Below are positions 51,139 to 61,300 of a stretch of 64,000 nucleotides of DNA, in pieces. Each line of letters starts with the position of its first letter. Positions within the stretch are counted from its first letter, which is position 1. The DNA is from Yeosuana aquiaggeris. Its GTDB lineage: Bacteria > Bacteroidota > Bacteroidia > Flavobacteriales > Flavobacteriaceae. The translations under genes and the position numbers were made by a program. The notes under the pieces were generated by a model, which was not told the origin of the DNA, did no database searches, and was given only the letters and a program-made list of their open reading frames with translations. The stretch spans positions 1,240,001 through 1,304,000 of the forward strand of contig NZ_JBAWKC010000001.1 in assembly GCF_044003965.1 (NCBI RefSeq), in the 5' to 3' direction.

Positions 51139-51167
51139 AAGGTATTCCGTATAAAACGGAATACCTT
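51139..51167 (+). other. 12-bp hairpin between tuf and tRNA-Trp
   Basis: The perfect stem AAGGTATTCCGT/ACGGAATACCTT with an ATAAA loop has no T-run behind it. It may be an RNA processing or partial termination site that separates tuf from downstream genes. Confidence 0.65.
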
Positions 51168-51178
51168 GACTTATATTT

Positions 51179-51251
51179 ACGGGTTTAGCTCAGTTGGTAG
51201 AGCACTGGTCTCCAAAACCAGGTGTCGGGAGTTCGAGTCTCTCAACCCGTG
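51179..51251 (+). tRNA. tRNA-Trp (CCA)
   Basis: A 73-nt cloverleaf: acceptor ACGGGTT/AACCCGT, discriminator G, anticodon CCA in loop CTCCAAA. It lies between tuf and secE, as is usual. Confidence 0.96.
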
Positions 51252-51360
51252 CTTGGAAAATTATATCTTTTGAATTGTAAAAATTTCAGAAGTTAAAAAT
51301 GAGATAAAAGGAATTTATTCATAAAGAATAAATTTTGAACCTTTCTAATAAAGAAAATAA

Positions 51361-51555
51361 ATGACTGGAATTGTAAATTATATCAAAGAATCATTTGGAG
51401 AGCTTAAAAACAATGTAAGTTGGACACCTTGGGCTGAGGCTCAGAGTTTAACAGTTTTAGTGGCTGTATTTTCAATTATTTTTTCTTTGGCAATTTGGGG
51501 CGTTGATACTGTATTCAGTAAAGTGATAGCGTTTTACTTTCAATTAATTAATTAA
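51361..51555 (+). CDS. secE: Preprotein translocase subunit SecE
   Basis: A 64-residue short SecE with one membrane segment (about 33-55) after the conserved amphipathic helix (IKESFGELKNNVSWTPWAEA). It stabilises SecY in the translocation channel. It lies 17 bp upstream of nusG, in the classic secE-nusG pair. Confidence 0.94.
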   Translation: MTGIVNYIKESFGELKNNVSWTPWAEAQSLTVLVAVFSIIFSLAIWGVDTVFSKVIAFYFQLIN

Positions 51556-51572
51556 CAGTAAAATTAAATTCT

Positions 51573-52127
51573 ATGTCTGAAGCAGGTGGTAAAAAATGGT
51601 ATGTAGTTAGAGCCGTAAGTGGTCAAGAAAATAAAATTAAGACTTACATAGAGAATGAGATTGCTCGTTTAGGTCTTCAAGATTATGTTGATCAAGTATT
51701 AGTTCCTACAGAAAGAGTTATTCAAATAAGAAACGGAAAAAAAATTCATAAAGAAAAAGTTTTCTTTCCTGGATATATTATGATTCAAGCCAACTTGACT
51801 GGAGAAGTGCCTCACATTATTAGATCTGTAACAAATGTTATTGGCTTTTTAGGAGAAACTAAAGGTGGTGATCCGGTGCCGTTAAGACAATCTGAAGTGA
51901 ATAGAATGTTAGGTAAAGTTGATGAATTGGCGGTGGATGCAGATTCTAATGTGTCAATACCATTTACGAAAGGTGAAACCGTTAAAGTTATAGATGGACC
52001 ATTTAATGGTTTTGATGGAACGATTGAGAAAATTAATGAAGAGAAGCGTAAGCTGGAAGTAATGGTAAAAATCTTCGGAAGAAAAACACCATTAGAATTA
52101 AGTTTTATGCAAGTAGAAAAAGTATAA
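51573..52127 (+). CDS. nusG: Transcription antitermination factor NusG
   Basis: A 184-residue protein with the N-terminal NGN domain (WYVVRAVSGQENKIKTYIE; FFPGYIMIQ) that binds RNA polymerase, a linker, and a C-terminal KOW domain (GETVKVIDGPFNGFDGTIEKI) that contacts ribosomal uS10 or Rho. It follows secE by 17 bp. Confidence 0.96.
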   Translation: MSEAGGKKWYVVRAVSGQENKIKTYIENEIARLGLQDYVDQVLVPTERVIQIRNGKKIHKEKVFFPGYIMIQANLTGEVPHIIRSVTNVIGFLGETKGGDPVPLRQSEVNRMLGKVDELAVDADSNVSIPFTKGETVKVIDGPFNGFDGTIEKINEEKRKLEVMVKIFGRKTPLELSFMQVEKV

Positions 52128-52148
52128 TAATTGTTACACAAATATATC

Positions 52149-52183
52149 GATACGCTCTTCAGCTTCATTTTAAGAAGCGTATC
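52149..52183 (+). promoter_or_regulatory. Leader hairpin of the L11-L1 genes
   Basis: GATACGC (52149-52155) pairs with GCGTATC (52177-52183), further extended by TCTT/AAGA, 17 nt before the rplK ATG. Position and shape fit the mRNA site bound by ribosomal protein L1 in other bacteria; this is an inference. Confidence 0.45.
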
Positions 52184-52200
52184 AAATTAAATTATTTAAA

Positions 52201-52638
52201 ATGGCAAAAGAAATTAGTAAAGTAGTTAAGTTACAAGTTCGGGGAGGTGCTGCGAATCCGTCGCCACCGGTTGGACCCGCTTTAGGTGCTGCTGGAGTTA
52301 ACATTATGGAGTTCTGTAAGCAATTTAATGCTAGAACACAAGATAAGCCAGGTAAAGTATTACCTGTGGCTATCACGGTTTACAAAGACAAATCATTTGA
52401 CTTTGTAATTAAAACTCCTCCAGCTGCAGTACAATTATTAGAAGCGGCCAAGTTAAAGAAAGGTTCAGGAGAACCAAACCGAAAAAAAGTAGCTAAAGTT
52501 TCATGGGATCAAATCAAGACTATAGCAGAAGACAAAATGGTAGATTTAAATGCATTTACAATTGAGTCAGCTATGAGAATGATTGCAGGTACCGCAAGGT
52601 CTATGGGTATAACCGTAACCGGAAACGCACCAAATTAA
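52201..52638 (+). CDS. rplK: 50S ribosomal protein uL11
   Basis: The 145 residues match uL11: VVKLQVRGGAANPSPPVGPA and ALGAAGVNIMEFCKQFN in the N-terminal domain, and the rRNA-binding C-terminal end (MIAGTARSMGI-V). It forms the stalk base and GTPase-associated centre. First of rplK-rplA-rplJ-rplL. Confidence 0.97.
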   Translation: MAKEISKVVKLQVRGGAANPSPPVGPALGAAGVNIMEFCKQFNARTQDKPGKVLPVAITVYKDKSFDFVIKTPPAAVQLLEAAKLKKGSGEPNRKKVAKVSWDQIKTIAEDKMVDLNAFTIESAMRMIAGTARSMGITVTGNAPN

Positions 52639-52658
52639 TCTATTAAAGACATTAAGAA

Positions 52659-53348
52659 ATGGCAAGATTAACAAAAAAGCAAAAAGAAGCTTTAGCAAAA
52701 ATAGAAAAAGGAAAACTTTATTCTATTAACGAAGCATCAGCATTAGTAAAGGATATTACGTTTACTAAATTTGATGCCTCTGTAGATATCGCTGTAAAAT
52801 TAGGAGTCGATCCTAGAAAAGCGAATCAGATGGTAAGAGGTGTTGTATCATTACCTCATGGTACTGGTAAAGACATGAAAGTTTTAGCATTAGTAACACC
52901 AGATAAAGAAGCAGAAGCTAAAGAAGCTGGTGCTGACTATGTTGGATTAGATGAATATCTGGATAAGATCAAAAATGGTTGGACAGATGTTGATGTTATT
53001 ATTACAATGCCAAGTGTTATGGGTAAATTAGGTCCCTTAGGACGTATATTAGGTCCACGTGGCTTAATGCCAAACCCAAAAACAGGTACAGTTACTATGG
53101 ATGTAGCAAAAGCTGTTACAGAAGTAAAAGCTGGTAAAATTGACTTTAAAGTTGATAAAACAGGTATTGTACATGCACCAATAGGAAAAGCATCATTTAG
53201 TGCTGATAAAATTGCAGGTAATGCAAATGAACTAATACATACATTAATTAAATTAAAGCCAACTGCATCTAAAGGAACTTATGTAAAGAGTATTTATATC
53301 TCTAGTACTATGAGTCCAAGTGTTGCTGTTGATCCTAAAGTTGGTTAA
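52659..53348 (+). CDS. rplA: 50S ribosomal protein uL1
   Basis: The 229 residues match uL1 with its two domains and VMGKLGPLGRILGPRGLMPN-P signature. It binds 23S rRNA near the E site and, in other bacteria, represses its own L11-L1 mRNA. It follows rplK by 20 bp. Confidence 0.97.
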   Translation: MARLTKKQKEALAKIEKGKLYSINEASALVKDITFTKFDASVDIAVKLGVDPRKANQMVRGVVSLPHGTGKDMKVLALVTPDKEAEAKEAGADYVGLDEYLDKIKNGWTDVDVIITMPSVMGKLGPLGRILGPRGLMPNPKTGTVTMDVAKAVTEVKAGKIDFKVDKTGIVHAPIGKASFSADKIAGNANELIHTLIKLKPTASKGTYVKSIYISSTMSPSVAVDPKVG

Positions 53349-53367
53349 TTAGTTAAAAACTTTTATT

Positions 53368-53883
53368 ATGACAAGAGAAGAAAAATCACAAGTAATTGAA
53401 GAGTTAACTTTACAATTAGCCGATAATGCTAATATTTATTTAGCAGATATTTCAGGATTAAATGCAGGTAGCACTTCAGATTTACGTCGAATTTGTTTTA
53501 AATCAAACGTAAAATTAGCAGTAATTAAAAATACATTACTTGCAAAAGCAATGGAAGCTTCAGATAAAGATTTTGGAGACTTACCAAAGGTTTTAAAAGG
53601 CAATACCTCTGTAATGTATTCTGAGACTGGAAATGCTCCAGCCAAAATCATTAAAGCGTTTCGTAAAAAATCGGACAAACCTTTATTAAAGGGGGCTTTC
53701 ATTGAACAAGCGATTTATATTGGTGATGAGCAATTAGATGCCTTAGTAGATATCAAATCTAAAGAAGAGATGATAGGAGAGATTATAGGATTACTACAAT
53801 CTCCAGCTAAAAATGTTGTTTCAGCGCTTAAATCAAGTGGTGGTAAACTGGCAGGTATATTAAAAACGTTATCTGAAAAATAG
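53368..53883 (+). CDS. rplJ: 50S ribosomal protein uL10
   Basis: The 171 residues match uL10 (MTREEKSQVIEELTLQL start; LRRICFKSNVKLAVIKNTL). Its C-terminal helix anchors L7/L12 dimers to the stalk. The gene follows rplA by only 19 bp, so no long L10 leader is present here. Confidence 0.96.
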   Translation: MTREEKSQVIEELTLQLADNANIYLADISGLNAGSTSDLRRICFKSNVKLAVIKNTLLAKAMEASDKDFGDLPKVLKGNTSVMYSETGNAPAKIIKAFRKKSDKPLLKGAFIEQAIYIGDEQLDALVDIKSKEEMIGEIIGLLQSPAKNVVSALKSSGGKLAGILKTLSEK

Positions 53884-53952
53884 AGATAACATTAAATAGT
53901 ACGCACTATAACAATTATATTAAAATTAAAAATTTATTAAAACGATAGAAAA

Positions 53953-54330
53953 ATGGCAGATTTAAAAAATTTCGCAGAACAATTAGTTAACTTAACAGTA
54001 AAAGAAGTAAATGAGTTAGCTACTATTTTAAAAGAAGAGTATGGCATTGAGCCTGCTGCTGCAGCTGTAGCTGTTGCTGCTGGTCCTGCAGGAGGTGGTG
54101 AAGATGCTGCTGAAGCTCAAACTGAATTTACAGTAATCTTAAAAGCAGCAGGTGCTTCTAAATTAGCTGTAGTAAAATTAGTAAAAGAATTAACTGGTTT
54201 AGGTTTAAAAGAAGCTAAAGAACTAGTTGATAATGCACCAAGCCCAGTAAAAGAAGCTGTTTCTAAAGACGAAGCAGAAGGATTAAAAGCTTCATTAGAA
54301 GAAGCTGGAGCTGAGGTTGAGCTTAAGTAA
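53953..54330 (+). CDS. rplL: 50S ribosomal protein bL12
   Basis: The 125 residues are an acidic bL12 with an N-terminal dimerisation part, an Ala/Gly-rich hinge (about 37-53) and the C-terminal domain (FTVILKAAGASKLAVVKLVK, LGLKEAKELVDNAP) that recruits translation factors. Confidence 0.97.
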   Translation: MADLKNFAEQLVNLTVKEVNELATILKEEYGIEPAAAAVAVAAGPAGGGEDAAEAQTEFTVILKAAGASKLAVVKLVKELTGLGLKEAKELVDNAPSPVKEAVSKDEAEGLKASLEEAGAEVELK

Positions 54331-54357
54331 GCTTAGCATTCTGACAATACAAAGGTT

Positions 54358-54417
54358 TAGGTCTGAAGGTTAACTTCAAGACCTAGACCATTTTGCGTAT
54401 ATAATCATTAGATACGC
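54358..54417 (+). promoter_or_regulatory. Two hairpins between rplL and rpoB
   Basis: First hairpin: TAGGTCT-GAAG, loop GTTAA, CTTC-A-AGACCTA (54358-54385). Second hairpin: GCGTAT/ATACGC (54395-54417), followed by a T-rich but interrupted run. They lie where other bacteria have a partial terminator or RNase III site that lowers rpoBC relative to ribosomal genes. Confidence 0.5.
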
Positions 54418-54453
54418 TTTAAATATTTTTTTTAATCATAATTCCGTCCATTG

Positions 54454-57400
54454 ATGTTATCAACACAAGCTGAAAGATTAAATTTCTCATCTATTGTAAA
54501 TAGAACCGAATACCCAGATTTTCTGGATATTCAGATTAAATCCTTCCAGGATTTTTTCCAATTAGAAACAAAATCTGAAGAAAGAGGAGATGAAGGTCTG
54601 TATAATACCTTTATGGAAAACTTTCCTATTACAGATTCACGTAATCAATTCGTATTAGAATTTTTAGATTACTTTGTAGACCCACCAAGATATGCTATTG
54701 ATGAGTGTATTGAAAGAGGACTTACATATAGCGTTCCGCTAAAGGCAAGGTTAAAATTGTATTGTACTGATCCTGAGCATGAGGATTTTGAAACCATTGT
54801 ACAAGATGTGTATTTAGGTACAATTCCTTATATGACACCAAGTGGTACTTTTGTTATTAATGGTGCCGAGCGTGTTGTTGTATCACAATTGCATCGTTCA
54901 CCAGGTGTTTTCTTTGGACAATCTTTCCATGCTAACGGAACAAAATTATATTCTGCTAGGGTAATTCCATTTAAGGGTTCTTGGATAGAATTTGCAACAG
55001 ATATTAATCAGGTAATGTATGCTTACATTGATAGAAAGAAAAAGTTACCTGTTACAACATTGTTCAGAGCTATAGGTTTTGAACGTGATAAAGATATATT
55101 AGAGATTTTTGATCTTGCTGAAGAAGTAAAAGTATCAAAATCTGGATTAAAGAAAGTACTAGGTCGCAAGCTTGCTGCCCGTGTTCTTAACACATGGCAT
55201 GAAGATTTCGTAGATGAAGATACAGGAGAAGTGGTTTCTATTGAGCGTAATGAAATCGTACTTGATCGTGACACGGTTCTTGATAAAGATAATGTTGAAG
55301 AAATTATAGAAGCTGATGTTCAGACGATTCTTTTACATAAAGAAAGTGCACAACAAGGGGATTATGCCATCATACATAATACCTTGCAAAAGGATCCAAC
55401 AAATTCTGAAAAAGAGGCTGTTGAACATATTTATAGACAATTACGTAATGCTGAGCCACCAGATGAGGAAACAGCGCGTGGAATTATAGATAAATTATTC
55501 TTTAGTGATCAACGTTACTCTTTAGGTGAAGTTGGGCGTTACAGAATGAACAAAAAATTAGGTCTTGATATTGGAATGGATAAGCAAGTGCTTACCAAAG
55601 AAGATATCATCACCATTATTAAATATTTAATAGAGCTTATTAACTCTAAAGCAGAAATTGATGATATTGATCACTTATCAAACCGTCGTGTACGTACTGT
55701 TGGTGAACAATTATCTCAACAGTTTGGTGTAGGTTTAGCTCGTATGGCACGTACTATTCGTGAGCGTATGAACGTTCGTGATAACGAAGTGTTTACCCCT
55801 ATAGATTTGATTAATGCTAAGACCTTGTCTTCAGTAATTAATTCATTTTTTGGTACTAACCAGTTATCTCAGTTTATGGATCAAACCAATCCATTGGCTG
55901 AAATCACGCACAAACGTCGTTTATCCGCCCTAGGACCTGGAGGTTTATCTAGAGAAAGAGCTGGGTTTGAGGTTCGTGACGTTCATTATACACATTACGG
56001 GCGTTTATGTCCAATTGAAACCCCAGAAGGACCGAACATTGGTTTGATTTCTTCACTTTCTGTATATGCAAAAGTGAATTCTATGGGATTCATTGAAACA
56101 CCATACCGTCCTGTTACTAACGGCGTAGTTGATATTAAAAACACTCCTATATACTTAAGTGCTGAAGAAGAGGAAGGAAAATTAATCGCTCAAGCAACGG
56201 TTAAGGTTGATGATAATGGAAAAATATTGCATGAAAAGGTAATTGCACGAATGGAAGGAGATTTCCCGGTAATTGATCCGGCAAACCTTCATTTTACGGA
56301 TGTAGCACCTAATCAAATTTCTTCTATATCGGCTTCATTAATTCCATTTTTGGAACATGATGATGCGAACAGAGCATTGATGGGATCAAACATGATGCGT
56401 CAAGCAGTGCCATTATTATTACCTCAAGCACCAATTGTTGGAACTGGATTAGAACGTCAAGTAGCTTCAGATTCAAGAGTATTAATAAATGCGGAAGGCG
56501 ATGGTGTTGTGCAATACGTTGATGCTACTGAGATCATTATTAAGTACAATCGTACTGAAGATGAAGCGAAAGTAAGTTTTGACAGTGATGTTAAATCATA
56601 TCCTCTTGTAAAGTTCAGAAAAACAAACCAAGGAACTAGTATCAACCTAAAACCAATTGTGGTAAAAGGTGATAAAGTGACTAAAGGTCAAGTGTTATGT
56701 GAAGGTTATGCAACTCAAAAAGGTGAGTTGGCATTAGGTAGAAACATGAAAGTAGCCTTTATGCCTTGGAAAGGGTATAACTTTGAAGATGCCATTGTGA
56801 TTTCTGAAAAAGTGGTGAGAGAAGATATTTTCACATCTATTCATATTGATGAATATTCTTTAGAAGTAAGAGACACTAAGTTAGGTAATGAAGAATTAAC
56901 CAATGATATTCCAAACGTTTCAGAAGAAGCGACAAAAGATTTGGATGAAAATGGTATGATTCGTATTGGAGCCGAAGTGAAACCTGGTGATATTCTTATT
57001 GGAAAAATTACTCCGAAGGGAGAAAGTGATCCAACTCCTGAAGAAAAATTATTGCGTGCCATTTTTGGTGATAAGGCTGGAGATGTTAAAGATGCGTCTT
57101 TAAAAGCTTCTCCATCATTAAATGGGGTTGTAATTGATAAAAAATTATTTGCTCGTGCCGTTAAAGATAAGCGTAAGAGAGCTCAGGATAAGGATGATAT
57201 CGCACAACTTGAGGCGATCTATGATGCTAAATTTGAAGAATTAAAGAATGTTTTAATTGACAAATTATTCAATATTGTAAATGGAAAAACAGCTCAAGGT
57301 ATTTATAATGATTTAGGTGAAGAGGTATTACCAAAAGGTAAAAAGTTCACACTTAAAATGTTAAATGCTGTCGATGATTATGCGCATTTGGTATCTGGAA

Positions 57401-58266
57401 AATGGACTACAGATGATCATACAAACGACTTAGTAGCTGACTTGATCCATAATTATAAAATTAAAGAAAACGATTTACAAGGATCTTTAAGACGTGAGAA
57501 GTTTACTATTTCTGTTGGTGATGAATTACCTGCTGGAATTATCAAACTAGCTAAAGTTTATATTGCGAAGAAACGTAAACTTAAAGTAGGTGATAAAATG
57601 GCTGGACGTCACGGAAACAAGGGTATTGTAGCACGTATTGTTCGTCAAGAAGATATGCCTTTCTTAGAAGATGGAACGCCTGTTGATATTGTATTAAATC
57701 CACTTGGTGTACCATCTCGTATGAACATTGGACAGATTTATGAAACCGTATTAGGTTGGGCTGGTCAAAAATTAGGTCGCACTTATGCAACCCCTATTTT
57801 TGATGGAGCAACCATTGATCAAATTAATGGTTTTACAGATGAAGCTGGCATTCCTAGATATGGTCATACGTATTTATACGATGGTGGTACTGGAGATCGT
57901 TTTGATCAACCAGCAACTGTTGGGGTTATCTATATGTTGAAATTAGGACATATGGTTGATGATAAAATGCATGCACGTTCAATTGGACCTTACTCATTAA
58001 TCACACAGCAACCTCTTGGTGGTAAAGCACAATTTGGTGGTCAACGTTTTGGTGAGATGGAGGTTTGGGCACTTGAAGCCTATGGAGCTTCTTCAACATT
58101 ACGTGAAATCTTAACAGTAAAATCTGATGATGTTATTGGTAGAGCTAAAACGTATGAAGCTATTGTTAAAGGAGAACCAATGCCAGAACCTGGACTACCA
58201 GAATCTTTCAATGTATTAATGCATGAATTGAAAGGACTTGGATTAGACATAAGATTAGAGGAATAA
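54454..58266 (+). CDS. rpoB: RNA polymerase subunit beta
   Basis: The 1270-residue catalytic subunit begins MLSTQAERLNFSSIVNRTEY; I chose the ATG at 54454 rather than the TTG one codon before because it matches family starts. The rifampicin region reads FFGTNQLSQFMDQTNPLAEI, then THKRRLSALGPGGLSRERA. The C-terminal part carries GGQRFGEMEVWALEAYGA. The length is usual for Bacteroidota. It is followed after 69 bp by rpoC. Confidence 0.98.
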   Translation: MLSTQAERLNFSSIVNRTEYPDFLDIQIKSFQDFFQLETKSEERGDEGLYNTFMENFPITDSRNQFVLEFLDYFVDPPRYAIDECIERGLTYSVPLKARLKLYCTDPEHEDFETIVQDVYLGTIPYMTPSGTFVINGAERVVVSQLHRSPGVFFGQSFHANGTKLYSARVIPFKGSWIEFATDINQVMYAYIDRKKKLPVTTLFRAIGFERDKDILEIFDLAEEVKVSKSGLKKVLGRKLAARVLNTWHEDFVDEDTGEVVSIERNEIVLDRDTVLDKDNVEEIIEADVQTILLHKESAQQGDYAIIHNTLQKDPTNSEKEAVEHIYRQLRNAEPPDEETARGIIDKLFFSDQRYSLGEVGRYRMNKKLGLDIGMDKQVLTKEDIITIIKYLIELINSKAEIDDIDHLSNRRVRTVGEQLSQQFGVGLARMARTIRERMNVRDNEVFTPIDLINAKTLSSVINSFFGTNQLSQFMDQTNPLAEITHKRRLSALGPGGLSRERAGFEVRDVHYTHYGRLCPIETPEGPNIGLISSLSVYAKVNSMGFIETPYRPVTNGVVDIKNTPIYLSAEEEEGKLIAQATVKVDDNGKILHEKVIARMEGDFPVIDPANLHFTDVAPNQISSISASLIPFLEHDDANRALMGSNMMRQAVPLLLPQAPIVGTGLERQVASDSRVLINAEGDGVVQYVDATEIIIKYNRTEDEAKVSFDSDVKSYPLVKFRKTNQGTSINLKPIVVKGDKVTKGQVLCEGYATQKGELALGRNMKVAFMPWKGYNFEDAIVISEKVVREDIFTSIHIDEYSLEVRDTKLGNEELTNDIPNVSEEATKDLDENGMIRIGAEVKPGDILIGKITPKGESDPTPEEKLLRAIFGDKAGDVKDASLKASPSLNGVVIDKKLFARAVKDKRKRAQDKDDIAQLEAIYDAKFEELKNVLIDKLFNIVNGKTAQGIYNDLGEEVLPKGKKFTLKMLNAVDDYAHLVSGKWTTDDHTNDLVADLIHNYKIKENDLQGSLRREKFTISVGDELPAGIIKLAKVYIAKKRKLKVGDKMAGRHGNKGIVARIVRQEDMPFLEDGTPVDIVLNPLGVPSRMNIGQIYETVLGWAGQKLGRTYATPIFDGATIDQINGFTDEAGIPRYGHTYLYDGGTGDRFDQPATVGVIYMLKLGHMVDDKMHARSIGPYSLITQQPLGGKAQFGGQRFGEMEVWALEAYGASSTLREILTVKSDDVIGRAKTYEAIVKGEPMPEPGLPESFNVLMHELKGLGLDIRLEE

Positions 58267-58335
58267 TACATTGCACATCACTTTTTTTAAGTGATGTGCT
58301 AACAGTTTACAAATAATTCGATATCACCATATATT

Positions 58336-61300
58336 ATGGCAAGAAAACAAGATAAGAATACAGTACAGAGATTTAATAAAATCTCCATTGGTTTAGCATC
58401 ACCAGAATCTATTTTAGCAGAATCTAAAGGGGAGGTGTTAAAGCCAGAAACTATCAATTATCGAACTCACAAACCAGAGAGAGATGGTTTGTTCTGCGAA
58501 CGTATTTTTGGTCCTGTGAAAGACTACGAATGTGCTTGTGGGAAATATAAAAGAATTCGCTACAAAGGTATTGTTTGTGACCGTTGTGGTGTTGAAGTCA
58601 CTGAAAAGAAAGTACGTCGTGATAGAGTAGGACACATCAATTTGGTGGTGCCAATTGCGCATATCTGGTACTTCCGTTCTTTACCAAATAAAATAGGCTA
58701 TTTATTAGGATTACCTTCTAAGAAATTAGATATGATAATCTACTACGAAAGATATGTAGTTATTCAGCCAGGTAATGCTAAAAACGTAGATGGAGAGCCA
58801 TTGCAACAAATGGATTTCTTAACAGAAGAGGAGTATTTAAATATCCTTGAGACACTTCCGCAAGAAAATCAATATTTAGATGATAATGATCCAAACAAGT
58901 TCCTTGCAAAAATGGGAGCTGAATGTTTGATTGAATTATTATCAAGAATTGATTTAGAAGCCTTGTCTTATGAATTACGTCATAAAGCGAATACAGAAAC
59001 GTCTAAACAGCGTAAAACAGAGGCATTAAAACGTTTACAAGTTGTCGAATCATTACGTGAATCTAATCAAAATAGAGAAAATCGTCCAGAATGGATGATT
59101 ATGAAAGTGATTCCGGTAATTCCACCAGAATTACGTCCGTTAGTGCCTTTAGATGGTGGTCGTTTTGCAACGTCAGATTTAAATGACCTATATCGTAGAG
59201 TAATTATTAGAAACAACCGTTTGAAAAGATTGGTTGAAATTAAGGCTCCTGAAGTTATTTTACGTAATGAAAAACGTATGCTTCAAGAATCGGTGGATTC
59301 ATTATTTGACAATACACGTAAATCATCTGCTGTTAAAACAGATTCAAACAGACCACTAAAATCTTTGTCTGATTCCTTAAAAGGGAAACAAGGACGTTTC
59401 CGTCAAAACTTATTAGGAAAGCGTGTTGATTATTCTGCACGTTCAGTAATTGTCGTTGGACCAGAATTAAAATTGTTTGAGTGTGGTTTACCAAAAAATA
59501 TGGCTGCAGAACTTTACAAACCTTTTGTAATTAGAAAATTAATTGAAAGAGGTATTGTAAAAACAGTAAAATCAGCTAAAAAAATCATTGATAAAAGAGA
59601 GCCTGTAGTGTGGGACATATTGGAAAATGTTTTAAAAGGACATCCAGTATTGCTAAACCGTGCTCCTACATTACATAGATTAGGTATTCAGGCATTCCAA
59701 CCAAAATTAATTGAAGGAAAAGCGATTCAATTACACCCATTAGTGTGTACTGCATTTAACGCGGATTTTGATGGTGACCAGATGGCGGTACATTTACCAT
59801 TAGGGCCAGAAGCTATTTTAGAATGTCAATTATTAATGTTGGCTTCTCATAACATCTTAAACCCTGCAAACGGATCACCGGTTACTGTGCCTTCTCAAGA
59901 CATGGTTCTTGGATTATATTATATGACCAAAGAACGTAAATCAACTCCGGAAGCACCTGTAAAAGGGGAAGGTCTTACGTTTTATGCTCCAGAAGAAGTA
60001 GAGATTGCTTTTAATGAAAAGAAAGTTGATTTAAATGCTTCTATTAGAGTTAGAACCTTAGATATTAATGCCGACGGAAAACTTGCTCCAACAATTATCA
60101 ATACAACTGTTGGACGTGTGTTATTTAACCAAAAGGTTCCTGTTGCAGCTGGATATATTAATGCAGTTCTTACTAAAAAATCTTTAAGAGATATTATTGG
60201 TAATATTTTAAAATATACTTCAGTTCCTGAAACGGCTGAATTTTTGGATGAAATCAGAACCTTAGGATTCAAATTTGCATTCCAAGGGGGATTATCTTTT
60301 AGTTTAGGTGATATTATTATACCACCAGAAAAGCCTGACATGATTGCTGCTGCGAATAAGCAGGTAGATGGCATTATGGCTAACTATAACATGGGACTTA
60401 TAACTAATAACGAACGTTATAATCAGGTTATTGATATCTGGACTTCTACAAACGCTGCATTGACTGAATTGTCAATGAAACGTATTCGTGAAGACCAGCA
60501 AGGGTTTAACTCAGTTTATATGATGCTTGATTCTGGGGCTCGTGGATCTAAAGAACAGATTCGTCAGCTTACAGGTATGCGTGGATTAATGGCTAAACCT
60601 AAAAAGTCAAATGCAGGTGGTGGTGAAATTATTGAAAACCCAATTCTTTCTAACTTTAAGGAAGGACTTTCAATTTTAGAATACTTTATTTCTACTCACG
60701 GTGCTCGTAAAGGTCTTGCCGATACAGCGCTTAAAACTGCCGATGCAGGTTATTTAACCCGTCGTCTGGTTGATGTTTCTCAAGATGTTATTATTAATAC
60801 AGAAGACTGTGGAACATTAAGAGGTGTTGAAGTTGAAGCATTAAAGAAAAATGATGAAATTGTTGAAACTCTTGAAGAAAGAATTGTTGGACGTGTAGCA
60901 TTGAATGATGTATATAGCCCAATTACAGAAGAGTTACTGGTATCATCTGGACAATTAATTGAAGATGACATTGCAAAAGCAATTGAAGAATCGCCAATTG
61001 AAAGTTTAGAAGTACGTTCTGCATTAACTTGTGAAGCTTTAAAAGGTATTTGTGCTAAATGTTACGGACGTAATTTGGCAACCGGTAAAATGGTTCAACG
61101 AGGAGAAGCTGTGGGTGTAGTAGCTGCACAGTCTATTGGAGAGCCAGGTACTCAGTTAACACTTCGTACTTTCCACGTGGGAGGTATTGCAGGAAACATA
61201 TCAGAAGAGAATAAATTAGCAGTTAAATTTAATGGTATAGCTGAAATTGAAGATCTTAAAACTGTTAAAGGTGAAGATAGTGAAGGAAAATCTATAGATA

